DNA of 64,000 bases from Solenopsis invicta (Eukaryota; Arthropoda; Insecta; Hymenoptera; Formicidae): NCBI RefSeq assembly GCF_016802725.1, contig NC_052678.1:8672001-8736000 (forward strand), read 5' to 3'. A model generated the notes under the pieces. That model ran no database searches, had not been told where the DNA came from, and saw only the letters and a program-made list of their open reading frames with translations. Below, in pieces: positions 47,196-60,262 of the stretch. Position 1 is the stretch's first letter. Every line of letters starts with the position of its first letter. The position numbers and the translations under genes are program-made.

Positions 47196-48291
47196 ACGAG
47201 AATTGGGACAACGACCTCGCGCGCGCTCGAAACAAAGAGCGAGCGTGACTACGGCACTGATGCCCCGACAGCCTGTGTGCTTTTACGCATGGCGCAAAGG
47301 TTCTCCCGACCTCACGAACGTGACGCGTGTATATGCACTCTCTACTTGGTTCTCTCCGTTCTTAAACGGCGAAACACGTCGAAGTCGATGCGAGCGGACT
47401 GCACGGGCGAGCGCGGACACGGAGGGCGGCTGGCACCGGCAATTCCGCCAATATAGCCCCGCTTCTAAGTAGTAACGTCGTCGAGCGACTCGACGTCAGT
47501 ACTACGCGTTTAGCGTCATGTCAGTTAGCCGGTATCATTTACGGTGAAACGGTGTAATTACGCATACAGGGATCCACCGTACTTTGCGCGACACTGTAAT
47601 TTCGTCCCTATAATTTATGCGGCATCGTAATTTCAACGCGAGTCCGCGAGTGCGCGGAACGCATCGCCGAATATGCGCGAGGGATGAATTATTACGCGTG
47701 CATCGACGACAGCCAGCACATGTGACGCATTCGCGTGATGTCACACGGGGGAAAAAAAATATACAAATTCCCGTCTTTTGAGCGACGGCCGCGTATTATT
47801 TTCGCCGTACGTTGCGCGGATTAAACAGCCAGCCGCGGATTGAAACGACGACGAAAGTTCGAACGAAGAGGGAGGACCGTCGTTGCGTCGCGCGCAACGC
47901 CTCGGCTTTTCTGGCACGAAACGAAAGGACGGCGATTAACGGTTCTCCGGTGCATTGTGTCGCCCTCGGTGCCGATCCTCGCACGGCCTGCGGGAGGGAA
48001 GCAGCGGAAGGCATTAAATTTTCAGCGCGGTCGTACTCGCAGCCAGGAAATATGCTTTAAATGGCGATAACTATAAATAAGGGGACGTGCGTTAATTCTT
48101 TAGGAAGCCATAGCTCTCGTGCTTCGCGGACGCGGAATCTCCCTCTTCGCCGTACAAGTCGCCCCACAATTTCGTTTTCCAATCTACTTCACTCCATTAG
48201 ATTAAATAGAGATATGGCTGCCTATGTGTGCCAGCGACGCGAGATACAACGCGGCGCAATTATTTTTTTCCCCCCCTTCCCTCTTTCCCAG
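47196..48291. other. Non-coding stretch, CpG-rich
   Basis: Overlapping frames on both strands without motifs. It ends in the C- and T-rich tract of the acceptor at 48291. Confidence 0.55.
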
Positions 48292-48426
48292 GGAAGTATT
48301 ATACCGAGTCTGACAAAAAATAGCGGTCAGGAACATTCCGACTATTATTTATCTGTAATAGCTTTCTGCGAAACGAAAATTCGAACAATAAACAAACGCA
48401 CGAGTCTCTTTTTTTTTACTGGCTAA
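48292..48426 (+). other. Candidate terminal exon with AATAAA 39 nt after the stop (+)
   Basis: About 30 nt of nearly pure T and C end CCCAG at 48291. From 48292, phase 0, the frame runs 44 codons to TAA at 48424-48426, including GSIIPSLTKNSGQEHSDYYL. AATAAA is at 48465-48470, and GT-rich sequence (about 48488-48503) follows at the right distance for a cleavage site. Acceptor, stop, polyA signal and downstream element are all in order, which is the best 3'-end layout in the window. No family is recognised and the upstream exon is not identified. Confidence 0.3.
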
Positions 48427-48464
48427 AAAACCTCTTTTCGCGATGTACGCATTGATGTATCGTA

Positions 48465-48503
48465 AATAAAGGGGAAGATATAACGCGTGCGATGTTTGTG
48501 ATC
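48465..48503 (+). terminator. Candidate polyadenylation signal and downstream GT-rich element
   Basis: AATAAA at 48465-48470 followed by GCGATGTTTGTGATC at about 48489-48503. AATAAA is frequent by chance in AT-rich DNA, but here it sits in a mixed region beside the candidate terminal exon. Confidence 0.3.
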
Positions 48504-51500
48504 ATCAATTCGGTTAACAGCTCGGTTTTAATGCATTGTCGATCCTGCATCTCACGGCATTAAATATGGCCTGTTTTAAAGATTGAGTACGTTAGCTTCG
48601 CCTCTATCTAATCCTCTTTGGCTTACTCTTCGTGACGAGAAAAACGAGCGCGCGAAGATCTCGCACGTTCGACGATAAGTGCACCGTCAAATGCACTCTG
48701 ACACCACGTTCGTCGGTGCCCCCCTTCGCGAATTCGATTGATTTATTGGCGAAAGAGCCGAGCAAACAGGCGCCTTCTTAGCTCAAGATACGTGCGACTT
48801 TTTCGCTACGGTGATAATTAATTGCGCTTGCAATCCTGTTGCACCTTTATTTGTCCACGTGGAAAGTTTTAAACGGCGCGAGTTTTCTTCATCGAGAGTG
48901 CGACATTGCAACGGCAGAATTCACGTAAACTTTCGCATTTCTTTTGCGGAATTCTACTTTCGTCTTACTTACGAAAGACTCGAAGAGATTGACGATTCAT
49001 TTCCGCAGTCACGTACGAAGTGACGTAATTGCTTCTCTTTAAATATAAGATTATTTTTCTAACTAAATTAAAGTGTAAGATTCGCAAAAATCATTATACC
49101 AAAAAAAAGATTCCTGCAATATTCCTGCATTTCTTACAGCAAATCTTAAAACATTACAATTATTAACTTGCTGTACTTATAACTTGTTGGATGTCGCGTG
49201 TATAGCTTAAACATTTTTTGGGGGCTAAAAATGATGTCCTATTTCTTCTGAAAAATTTTAAGAACGATATTACTTATTGAAAAAGAAGCTCCTAAAGAAT
49301 TTAACTATCTAATCTTAGTCAGATATTCTTGAAATAGGTACATAGACGATGCTCACAAGAGAAAGAAATTGTTACATAAATAAAAATGTTATTTAAAAAT
49401 AAAAATGTTACATAAATGAAAATATTATTCAAGAAATTAAATCACCTAAATATATTCCTTCATTGTAAATTCGCAAATATATTCATTGAAGTACGCAATT
49501 TGTTAAAAAAAATATTGGAGAGCGCGTGCAAATGAAAGGAAAAATTCAGGAAGTTTTAAATGCGCGATGATAAAAGTTCGGGGTTTCGCTTCTCTGCAAA
49601 CTGCAAACGTTGTTTGTTCGAGTACGAGCGAAGGCAAGGAACAACAGGCGGTGAAACTGCACGACGTGACTCCTTATTCCGTCGCTTCCGCCCTAAACCA
49701 TCGCCCGTTGTTTCTGTTTTCTTCCGTATAAACTCGGTATTTATGCGACACAAATAAAGGACAAAGGAAAGTATTCCGGGAAATAGCGCTTCCCTGCATG
49801 CACGAGTTCGTACGTACTGCTGGGATTACCTCGCAAACGTGACTTAACATTACAACGAAGAATGACTGAAGAGCCACTTTTGTAAAGATGACCAGTGGAC
49901 AATGCGCTTTTACCGCGAACCATTGTGATACAAGCTTGTGAATCACTATCTTAGATATCAATTGATCCTAAAAGCTGCGACGCAAAATGGTACAATTAGA
50001 TAATTGTCATCGCGACGCGCCATTAGGAGCGTATTGAAAAACAGTTTAGAAAAGCCGACGCGCCATTTATCTTGTCGCCTTTGGGACGCGCCATTCCGCT
50101 AGATAATCGAGGTGATAAATTTCACCGGGACACGCTGTATACATCCCACGTGTGCATGAAGCCTGCCGCATATCGTTCGGAAAACAATCAATCTACCCCA
50201 GAGCTTACCAGACGGCTTCGTGGACCACAGTCGCGATTTTGCCTGCCGAAAGCCAGACAACTGTCCAGGGTGATTGCGATCGCGACTCGACGACCCCCCC
50301 CCTCCTTTCAACTCTTTCCTCCATATTTATTATTCTTTACCGTATTTATATTCCGAAAACACCAAGCACATATAAGACTCTCGTCTTTTACACCATAGTC
50401 ATAAAAGTCTTACAACTGATTCCGCTCACGTAAATTTTTACTCAAGCTTGATGTTTCGATTAGTTCTAGAACGAATGATTAATTCACAAAAAACTCAACA
50501 AGCTGCAAGAAAGAAAAAAATTTAATACAAAATATACTTTCGTATATTAATTATGTAAGCGAATTAAAAATTTAATTGTTAATTTACTTTATGTGTGACA
50601 GGACGAGTTACGCCCTAACTCTTTTACTTAATATTTTATGTATAATATATAGAAAAGTAAGTCACCTTTATTCTATAAAAATAATTATTTACCTAAATAT
50701 ATTAAACGAAAAATTTGTCTACAGCTGATAATTTTAATTCTCCTATGCCCAACGTATTTTCGTGTCCGGACCCAGAAGTTTGACAAGCTGCTATAGTCAC
50801 GTAAATTGAAAGGGCGAGCCGGAATGACGACGGTGTCGAATTTTATGACTGCGCCGAGGTAGAAGTGCGAAAACTCGTGGAAATCGGACGCTCTTTATTT
50901 CCCAGACAACGGTTGGTAGGAGCGCGACATTGATCCCGCAGCTGCACGTCCGCGCTCCGAGCACACGGAGGCCTCGTTTTTCAATATCTTTGCGTAACCC
51001 TTTTGACGTGAAATAGAAAGCGCCCATTGACTCGGACCAATCGCCCGTAACGTAAACACCGATAATGATCGAAACGTTTCGGCTCATGCATCGGACCAAA
51101 CCCAGATGAATGAGTGCACGTTTCTCCCTCCTATCCTGGACGTCATCGCTTTTCGAGACCCTTTTCGTTCCTTGCACGAATAATGAATAATTCAAAAGAC
51201 CAAGTCATCGATATCGCTACGATGGTGATCCAATGTTAATGATTGATAATGTACAATGACAAAGGAGATAAGTGGAAAACGCGGCACGCGTGAATGCACG
51301 AGTTCGAAAGCTCGTGATGGCTTTCTAACAATAAAATTAATCAGTCTCGAATTGAGGAAGGAGAAATACAAATAAAAATAACTATTATAACATAATATTA
51401 ATAAACAAGGCACAATGAACGTAAAAGTAAATATTTTATGAAATTCTACTCAGCAATGTGTCAATAAATGTCAATCCGAGCGAGAAGATGCATTTGCATT

Positions 51501-52735
51501 ACTCGTTCCAATGGAAAACAGATCTGAGAGGATTAGAGTGTATCTGTAGAATGCAGGAGGCACTTGCCGCGGAAGGACGAGGAAATTCCTAAATCCATCG
51601 GATCGTGGAAAAGGATAATGAACGATAACCCTTCCTCAACGGAGCGTCTGAAATACATTTCCCGAGAGGTTTTGCCTAACTGCGCATTTGGGATTTCGCC
51701 GGCGCTTCGTCCCGCTTAAAGACAACTGGATTTTCGCTCCAGTCGGTGTAAACAAGCGACCGGTACTTAAAATTTCGATCCTCCCTTGAATTTACTGCCG
51801 GTCAAACGAATCCGCGGATATTTAGGCTCTCCGTCTCACCGGATACGTGGCGTGGCGCGGGAGCGAGCTTAGCCAGAAACTTCCGGCCCTTGTAAGCCGC
51901 CGGTAAAGCCGCCGCGAAAGTTCGGCCAGATATTACACTGGCAGTGATTAATTGCGAGCTTTGAAGTTTAACTCGGCGCGCCAGCGATCGCCGTAGGTAA
52001 CACGCCTGTCCGGTTTCGTATTGTTATTGGGTAACCCTTCGCTGCTCTCGCGGGCTCTAACGAGTCCGAAGCCCAGGATTAGCCCCGTACGAGCATTTCA
52101 CGCTGATTCGATTAAGTTCGCCACGTCGGAAGTGTTCTATTATTGGGGCGGAGGAGGAGGGGCAGTACATGCTTTTAATTCAGCGGAGGCGCGTATCGAC
52201 TTTCCGCTTTCCGCCGACGAGCGAACAAAGCGACGATTGATTGCCGGTGGATCAAAACCGACAATAATTGAAAAACTTGACAGAGAAATTTTTCCCAATA
52301 TCGCGTGTAAATATGCGAAGAATAATAATATAGATAAATGTGGGAATAATATAATTGTTTTTTTATTAAATACACTCTCTCTTTCTACTAAATAAATGTT
52401 ATCTCTACCTTTTCCACCAACCGCAATTTAAATCGTTTCAAATATATTCGATTTCATTGAGGTCTTTCATGTGTTTGATATAATTGATGGAATTGGAGTC
52501 AGACGACACCGGGTTAGTCGCCAATGATTTGTCGACCGAAAAACACAAGTCGGTTACGCTTCGAGGGCGGCCGGATGTCGCCGAGAGAAACATCTTGTAA
52601 CCAATTAAAAGAGACAGGCTGGTTCTTCGAAAGCGAGCTTTTCTAAGAACGCCATTTTCTTGCATCGCTACAACGCGTATCTATCTTTAGCGCTTTTTGT
52701 CGCGTCTAAAAAACGTGGCTCGCCGCCGAACGTAA
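48504..52735. other. Non-coding stretch, alternating CpG-rich and AT-rich
   Basis: AT-rich at 49020-49560 and 50430-50760. Frames up to 132 codons overlap without motifs. On the - strand a donor-like GTAAGTAAG at 48965-48973 follows a short open block, with no convincing acceptor. No gene is supported. Confidence 0.5.
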
Positions 52736-52984
52736 GCGGGGTGCGTGGCGAGTGCCGCGGATCGATACGATTCCGAGAGCTATCCCAGTTCCCCAGACAA
52801 TATCGACGGGATCGCCATTAAAGTCTATCCTCGATACGAGAAGCTCCGGGCAACTTCGGAGGCATTGAGTTTCGTAATATCGCACGAAATCGCCTTCGAA
52901 GAGATCAAAGCCGGGCTTACGGATACAAGCCACAGTGGCAGATCCCGCGCGACCATGCCTATTTGCTCGGAATTTGAGCTTTGA
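52736..52984. other. Block open on both strands with coding-like periodicity
   Basis: The + frame 52736-52984 is open for 82 codons (for example SPDNIDGIAIKVYPRYEKL and SHEIAFEEIKAGLTDT). The complementary - frame is open across 52706-52933 (for example DFNGDPVDIVWGTGIALGIV). Both show purine-first, pyrimidine-last codon bias, as expected when one strand codes or once coded. There is no ATG start on +, and no clean splice sites on either strand, so it could be a decayed exon or chance. Confidence 0.25.
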
Positions 52985-52998
52985 TACCTCGATTCTCG

Positions 52999-53038
<40 letters not shown>

Positions 53039-54616
53039 TATCCTCGAACGTAATTTAAAAATAGGAATCTTGTGGTCTTAAAGTGCAATATATATCGTAA
53101 CAGATCAGAGTTAACCCGGTATCGAGATAAAATTCCGCGCTTGCAAAACAATGGTGAACGAAGACGAGTGTACTCGTAATTTATTTGCTCCGTTTGCCAA
53201 CGGCGGCGGCTGCGGCTTGTTAATTAAATGTAATAAAATACCGCGTACAAATTTCGCGGGAAAACTGAGAGCTCGCACTTCGGCGAGACCGATGCGCCGC
53301 GAAAAACTCTCGCTGGCAAGAAATCCGGGATTCGTTCTGCGAGTCGTAAATGTGCACCATGAGATGGTATCAAGATAGCCACCGGCACCGTTACACTCAG
53401 CACGCGATTACTTCACAAGCAAATAATCGCACGTTCATTTTGCGAAATAAAACGTTTCCCCGCTTTCCCGTCTGCCGAGGGATATCATCGCGATTGCTTG
53501 ATTTATTCCCCTCGTCAAGTCGCCCCACGTAGAATTTAATCAAAGGAAAGGAAAATCTCGGCTTTGTTACCGCTTCCTGCTTCTCGTGCCAGAAGATACA
53601 CATCATCGAAGGCCGAATGCGTGAAGGAGAAGAGCCGGCAGCCGAAAATGCCTTGGCTCCTCCTCTCATTAACGAGGGAAGCCAGCGTGACCGACGACGA
53701 CGACGGCGACGGCGACACTGTGAAGATCCACTTGACGACGTTACTTTGTCGATGTTTTCTCTGAGATCTAGCTCTCTTGCTTTTTTGCCTCTCATTTCCT
53801 CTTCTCTTCCTCGAGCTTCGAGAAGGATAAAGACGCGCAGCACGATCTACCCTAACGTCTGTTCTACGTTGAGGGCGAGTGCACCTGCTGGCTGGCTCGT
53901 TTCCAAAATTCGATGGCAAACGGTACGCGTGGCTCCGAGACTCTTCTCTTGATTTCGTTTCTGCCCAATGTTGCACAGACAAGTCCAGAGCACTCCGTCA
54001 ATCGGCAAAAGGACGAGAAAGAGAGAGATGGGAAGAAAATCTTACGAAAGCAATGTAATTTTACAGCGGATGCACCAGTGAATGATCGATTAGTTCTAAA
54101 CTTGGCAAAGCTCTGAGGTAACAAGCTCAAAATTGTCTTACGATAAGGGTAATAAGTAAGAGAATACAATATTTGATTTTCAAGTATCAAAGAAATATAT
54201 AGTAACTTATGTGTACCCTAATTTGAATATCGAAACAAAATACAGAGTTTTTTCCTAGGCTTCTTTTATTGGATTTTTCTCGGAATAAGTAAGATATTCA
54301 AATCAGCTGTAATGCTCTGTCAAAGGCACTTAAGTTGAGGTAATCGATCCGCAATTATGGAAATTTCGAAGGCAAACTGCCCGCGACTGACACGCGCTGG
54401 TGATTATAGAAATATCGCAAAGATCAAATGACGTTTGATTAAACGGACGGGAATTACGTAACGCTACGATGATCGGTCTCATAACTGCCCAGACTTCGTC
54501 ACGGATAGAATTTCGATATCGATCATATCGAGTTGACACGTTGACATTGAGCGAGACGATGTTGCGAAACGACGTTCCTATCCGTCTTGTCTCGAAAGGT
54601 ACTGCATTTCAATATG
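52985..54616. other. Non-coding stretch with a CT microsatellite
   Basis: (CT)n at 53001-53036. Frames of 100-148 codons on the - strand (53397-53982) overlap each other and contain an Arg run from a GAC/CGA-type triplet (about 53694-53718). No motif. Confidence 0.5.
53001..53036. repeat. (CT)n microsatellite
   Basis: About 17 TC units. Confidence 0.9.
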
Positions 54617-54838
54617 TGCACGGAAAAAACAATTTTACTGCAGTATCTAAAAATTTAGCTAGATACAAAAAATTATTTTATGTCCGATCGCACAATCAAA
54701 ATAATTGTATAGGACGCATACTCAAGCGTGACGTGATTGCTGAAGAAATTTTCATATTAAACATCCAATATCTATGGTCTTTTTAACGGTTCAATATTAT
54801 TTTCAGACATAAATTTCAGTAAAATTTTTCTTTCCGCT
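54617..54838. mobile_element. Fold-back MITE-like element, ~220 bp, family 1 copy c (diverged)
   Basis: The left end CACGGAAAAAACAATTTTAC returns inverted at about 54806-54836 as GTAAAATTTTTCTTTCCGCT. Subterminal AAAATAAT blocks also pair. The termini resemble those of 11034-11270 and 45117-45292, but the interior is diverged. No coding capacity. Confidence 0.55.
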
Positions 54839-57800
54839 CACAATCGTTCACAAAATATTAATTAAAAAAATTCTCAGCAGCCATTGCACCTGATAGCACG
54901 AAAATAAGTCTTGTGCAAAAGTGCAATCGGAATCTGCCAAGTTTATCAGAGAGCAAATGACTTTGTATAACGATCTTATCTAAGACCTTGTCTAACGATT
55001 ATGGATTTTAAGCACGTTTCCGTTCGACAGTTAATTTGTAATTAAGTTAGACTCGTAAGAATTCTTTTCCCAGGCAAGTTAGAATGCAATAAAATAGTTC
55101 TCGATATAAATTTAAGGGCACGCGTTGAAATTTGTATTATCATTGACGTTATCATCTTCTATATTATAAGGATAATTATTAAGCCACACGGGCATCCTAT
55201 TCGCACATAAATCATCGGATATACAAAAATAATAATGGAGTATAATATCTGGTGCCGTGCCACCGCTGCCGGCTCAAAAGAAGAATATAAACCATAACTC
55301 ACGAATACATGGCAGACACTCCGAACCGAGCGCTTTCCTTCTCTCTGCCCGCTTGCGGCCTCCCTCCCTCCCTCCCTTCCTATCGTCTCTCTTTATCCGC
55401 GATCGCGATCGACGTCCGTAAAATCGTATCCAGCGCAACAAATATGACCACGATTAAGATTACGGCAATGCCGATGGCGACGGGACGCCGAGAGACGCCG
55501 ATCGAAAAGGCCGGGGCCGATACGTTATCTTAATTGCCCTCCGAGTACGACACGACTCAGGCTTCCAAGCGCACTGATTTTGCGGCAGAACGTATGGGGC
55601 CTAGCAATCGAACCGCACGCCTTTTTAATGGTGTACGAACAAAGATAAACTCAATCGCGAGCGCGGTCGAGACCCGATCGCATCGGGCGCGGTTGCATCG
55701 CGATGCACCGCAACGAGTGGATCCGAACGTACGGTCATACCCGATAGTAAATTCAATTTTTAGAGGGATGATGTAGTGGCTCGAGTGCGACCTGGTCAAG
55801 TTTGCTGCACGAAGTCTCTGGTGGAAAGGGTTTAAACTGGTTTTGCTTATTTAAATTAGACGAAAGATACCTTTCGACAATTTTTTTTACCAGACTAAAT
55901 GACACGTAAAGTTAAAAAAAAAAAAAAAAAAACACGATCGCAAATGTATAAAAAATAAAGCATTCTTTGTGAATTTTTTAAATAAAAATTTTTGTAATAT
56001 TTTTACACAACACGTGCAGTAAATATCAAAATTTTTTCCTAAAATCGCGAAAATCCAATCTTTAGAATTTAAATTAATTTTTATAATCATATATATATAT
56101 TGCATAAAAAAATTGGTGTATATATTAAAAACTGTACTATTACTCGCGCGAAAATTTTTAGGTCAAAGTCTTGACGTAAACTTGGCGCAAATAACCAATC
56201 ACATTTTTCTGGACCAACACGGAAATTTTTTCTATTTCATCCTGCCGTCCGCGCAACGGCGAAAGACGTATCATTGTATTAATATGAGATAGGCGGTAGT
56301 GCTTTCGTACAAACGCGATAAATCTCTCGCGTCTTCGCCTCCCGTTGCCTCGACTATTCTCTTACTCGCCTTTCTCCATTCTCGCTTTTTCCACGAGCGA
56401 GCGAGCCAGCGAGCCGCGGCCAGGGCTCGGACTCGTGTATTTATGTGCCATGGCTTATTTATTCTCGCGCGTCCGCGCTCGATAAATCGCGCGGGCGAGA
56501 GAAACAGAGGGAAAGACGGAGAGAGGGAAAGCTTTTCCATGCGCGCGCTACTAAGCGATGCATCCGAACTACGATCGTCGCGGCGTGTCGCAGCTGCACG
56601 TGAAACGCAGCTGCGACTAATGAGAGCCGTCCGTTAAACCTCGCGCAGTCAGCGATGCCGATACGTCGATAGGCGAAACGAGCGCGCGATAATTCTCTCC
56701 TAGGTAATTACCGTGTTACAAGGAGAATCCGTGATCGTGCGTCGCGTCACCAAGGTAAATTGAATCGGTCATCAAGAATTGGCCATTAAGGAAGAACTTT
56801 TCAAAGCCAAGACTTTTAACGATTATGCACTTTCAAACTTGACACAAGCATTTTTTATAGAAAAAAAAATTAATATCTTCGTTCGTTACTTGTTCAGTAA
56901 TCCGTTGTTATGTTGCCTATTATCGAGTGTCAAATTAAATTACCTTAAAGTTGATGATAAAATAAATGAACACAGGTATCGTCCCCCCTCTAGTAAGAGG
57001 GTTTTTTTTTTATCATAGAGCTGTATCGAAACACGAGAGTCGAAATGAGCTTTTCACCCGCTCGTAGACCATCGCCCGTCCAGTTCGTTGCGCGTATCGA
57101 CTTTCTCAGCGAGCAATTTGATCGAGGGTGAAAGGTGGTAGGCGGCAAAGGCAAGAGGCAATGGAGGGAAGATCCTCGAGATCGTTTGGGACGTAGGGAA
57201 CGAGGTCGCGCGGCAACCATGATCCCGGGGATCGAAAAAAGGTTAACGACCGCCGCTCGAATCGCGACCCAGCTTTTGGACTACGGCGTGGAAGGACGTC
57301 GTTTCCCTCCCCCGTCTCCGTGTCCTTATCTCGCCCCTTCCATCCACCCTGACCCTGCCCGACAGTGACGAGAGAAAACGGCGACGGAGACGAAGGAGGT
57401 TTAACGACAACGCGGGATACGGAGATGGAGGTGAGAGCGATGCGCGATCGGTCAAAAAGTTTCGCCGGGGCAAATCAAGACAGCTGCTTAATCTTGCGGC
57501 GACAAAGCGGACGAAGAAAGTAGGAATTTAACGATGTAATCAGTATCACGGGTTTCGGCTTTTTTCGATCAGTAAGAAATTTTTCAGCGAAACTCCTCCC
57601 TCTTTCTCTCTCTACGATGGTTCAACACAATCGCTCCCACAGTGATAAAATTACAAAATAAAACACACGATTCAGAGAATTATGTAGGATTCTCTGGGGA
57701 AACTCGCGTCGAATGTTTCACATAATTTAATAAAAAAAAATCTAATGTGTCAAAAGTTGGAAAGACAACGAGAGAGTTCTCCATAAATTTTTTTTAAGTT

Positions 57801-58420
57801 GCTATAAAATCTCAAGACATCCTACATTTCAATAATTTCTAAACGGAAGATTTGTATGTCTTCATCAATTCTTGGAAGATGTTCGCATGATTAGATGAAA
57901 AGATGACAGACCGACTCTGAACTGACAAATCGAGCCGAGTTGCAATGGCACGGTCCAATTAATTCATTAATTTCACAACGGGACGACCGTGAATTCTCGG
58001 AATTGTAGCAACAGAAGTCAAGTGGTAATTATACAATTATGCAACCGGACACTTATTAAATACGCGATGAGAAATAAGTCGGTGCATCCATCTTCCTCAG
58101 TTATCTTAAGCGCAAAGCACCGTCTAATTAAGTCACCATTAATAATGATAGCAGATAACTAAATCATTAGCTCGAAAAATTAATTAAAACTATTTTGAGA
58201 AATAAATAACTGATACACGTGTACAATACAGAATAAAGATAAAATAATATCCTTTGTACATTTTTCGGTCATCGAACAGATAATATTAATTAAAATTAAT
58301 TAAAATATGATCACTTATCATAAAAAATATCATACTAATAATAAAATGAATTTATTATTGAATTTCTTCTGAAATGCGCTCGTTACTTGTATCTGCGTTC
58401 TGAATTATTTGTGTTCGCAG
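54839..58420. other. Non-coding stretch
   Basis: AT-rich 54840-55260, 55850-56220, 56780-56970 and 57640-58380, CpG-rich between. (CTCC)n lies at 55360-55378 and A runs at 55915-55931. An acceptor-like site ends at 55073 with 43 open codons in AT-rich DNA, not called. No gene motif. Confidence 0.5.
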
Positions 58421-58725
58421 TTTCATCGTACATCTTACTAGGATACTGCAGCCATTTCGCCCCGCTCTCATTGTTCCTGTTCCATGTTCCAAATCAAATT
58501 CATTCGTTATTCGATATACAGGCGCAGCATTTCGCCGTGTACGTGCATACGGCAGCTCTATGCGTCATAACTCGGCGGCGTCTGCATTTTTCAGAGTCCA
58601 ATCCGTTCGACGCTTTCCTTGCATGCTCACTTTTATCCCGCTCGGTCCGCAGAGAATCACAAAGATTTAAGGAGTATGAAGGAACGGGGAGCCCGCATTG
58701 CCATCGGAAAAGCAGCCGCCGGTAG
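58421..58725 (+). other. Candidate exon, 100 codons after a good acceptor (+)
   Basis: GAATTATTTGTGTTCGCAG ends at 58420. After two bases the frame is open to TAG 58723-58725. The first ~25 residues are hydrophobic (YILLGYCSHFAPLSLFLF) and the end is basic. AATAAA follows at 58950-58955. No donor lies inside, so it would be terminal. No family is recognised, and the frame is also open upstream of the acceptor. Confidence 0.2.
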
Positions 58726-59791
58726 TCCCATAAAGAAGGTCAAAACCGCGGATCGGATCGAAAGGCAAGAACACCTCCTTGGCCTTTCGTTCTTTCTTTC
58801 ATCCCGAACCCGGTTGATTCGCCGCTTACTTCTTATATATATTTGAGAGGCAAACCAATCGAGAGCCTGCGCCCAAACCTTATCACAGAAAAACCTTACC
58901 TTCGTTTTCCGAAGTAAAATAGCGGGCAAAAAGATCTAACGAAAAAGAGAATAAATTCCTGTCGAGACAGCTACAGATACCACCGAGAGTAAGAAAGATA
59001 ATAAGCGACAAATATAATTTAAACACTAATTTTAATTCTACAAATTCATAAATGGAAATTGAGTAAATCTCGCATGTTTTGATCGGCGCCGGATTTTGCC
59101 GCTCATATATTTTCCGTTCAAACGCATCGATACGCGTCGCTCAGAATCCGCGTTTACGTAATCAAACATTTCACAGAGACACAAAGATTCACGAAGACGA
59201 ATTCGTCCATCCGTTCAGCTCCTGAAGTTGAAGCTCCTTCGAAGTTGAACTTCGGAAACGAAGTATTTGCGGAATCATTCTTGATTGGCCACTGAATTCA
59301 CAGCGTGGAGGACGCGGATAAAGTTTCCGAAAAATATCTCCGGGGAGTCCGAAACGTCGGCGTCGCTCGCTCGAAAACATCAAGCGCGAGGAAGCGCAAG
59401 CTGCTTTCCACCGTATATAACTCAAGAGAGGATAACTATCCAGCAACATAGTTGGAAAATTAATTTTTGATTCTTATTATATTCCATTTACAAGCTATTA
59501 ATTAACGAAAAATTCATCTCACTTTCTATTGTATCTCGTTTCTATAGCGTTCATCATATTTATTTCACGAAACTTAAAATATAATTTACGAATTATTAGA
59601 TCAAATGCTTACAGCTGCATTATTGTGATATTTTACTTGTACGTCCGCGTCGTTATATATTAACAGAAAAGCGTGAAAGCGTAAAATTATGAAAGAATAC
59701 AAGCGCACCCCTCTATCTCGCGTGACGTATGTCTCTGATCTCGACTACGCAATCTTCTTTCCTACGTTCTCCGCTTCTTATTCAGTCATTT

Positions 59792-59792
<1 letters not shown>
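58726..59792. other. Non-coding stretch
   Basis: Nothing recognised beyond overlapping short frames; AT-rich 59450-59690. Confidence 0.6.
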
Positions 59793-59836
<44 letters not shown>

Positions 59837-59853
59837 CTCTCCTCTCCTCTCCC
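59793..59853. repeat. (CT)n and CTCTC repeat
   Basis: About 20 CT units followed by CCTCT pentamers. Confidence 0.9.
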
Positions 59854-60165
59854 GCAATGTTACTACGATACGGCGCAGTAAAGTCTCTTCCATCTATTTT
59901 CCTCGTGCTTCCTCTTTCGCGATTATGCCGAGAGCGAACCCGATATATATCCGTTACCGAGACTAGCTCTCTTCAGTTATCGCACCGCGAAAGAATCGAT
60001 CGTCGTCGCCGTCGCGATATCTGTCGCGCATTCGCCGAAGGAACGTAACTCCGCCGCACGAAGGAGCCAGGAATATTCGTCGATCGCATCGCGCCGGAAT
60101 TTCATTCGCTCTGCCGACGCAAATTTTCTCGCGATCTTCTGCGAGGCCATTTACGCGACGCTTAC
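59854..60165. other. Non-coding stretch, CpG-rich
   Basis: Nothing recognised. Confidence 0.6.
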
Positions 60166-60262
60166 CTGATAACGTTGTACGATGCTCTTTTTAAGTGCGA
60201 TATTAATTAAAAAGTAAACGTAGAACGACTGTGCCATCTCACGTTTCACGAATAAAAGTATT
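60166..60262 (-). other. Candidate 97-nt exon with strong donor and acceptor (- strand)
   Basis: On the - strand a T-rich tract CTTTTTTTCTTTTTATTAATAG ends next to 60262 (tract 60263-60284), and the block ends CAG before GTAAGC at 60165. The frame that borrows two bases is open throughout, with an internal ATG in good context at 60237-60239. From there it reads MAQSFYVYFLINIALKKSIV. It could therefore be an internal exon or carry a translation start. The product is unknown. Both splice sites are good, but T runs are common here. Confidence 0.3.

Noticed and set aside
47013..47456. Poly-Asp protein
   Set aside because: The Asp run is a GAC microsatellite with sister tracts elsewhere; the rest of the frame has no motif. 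Kept only as a repeat and a finding.
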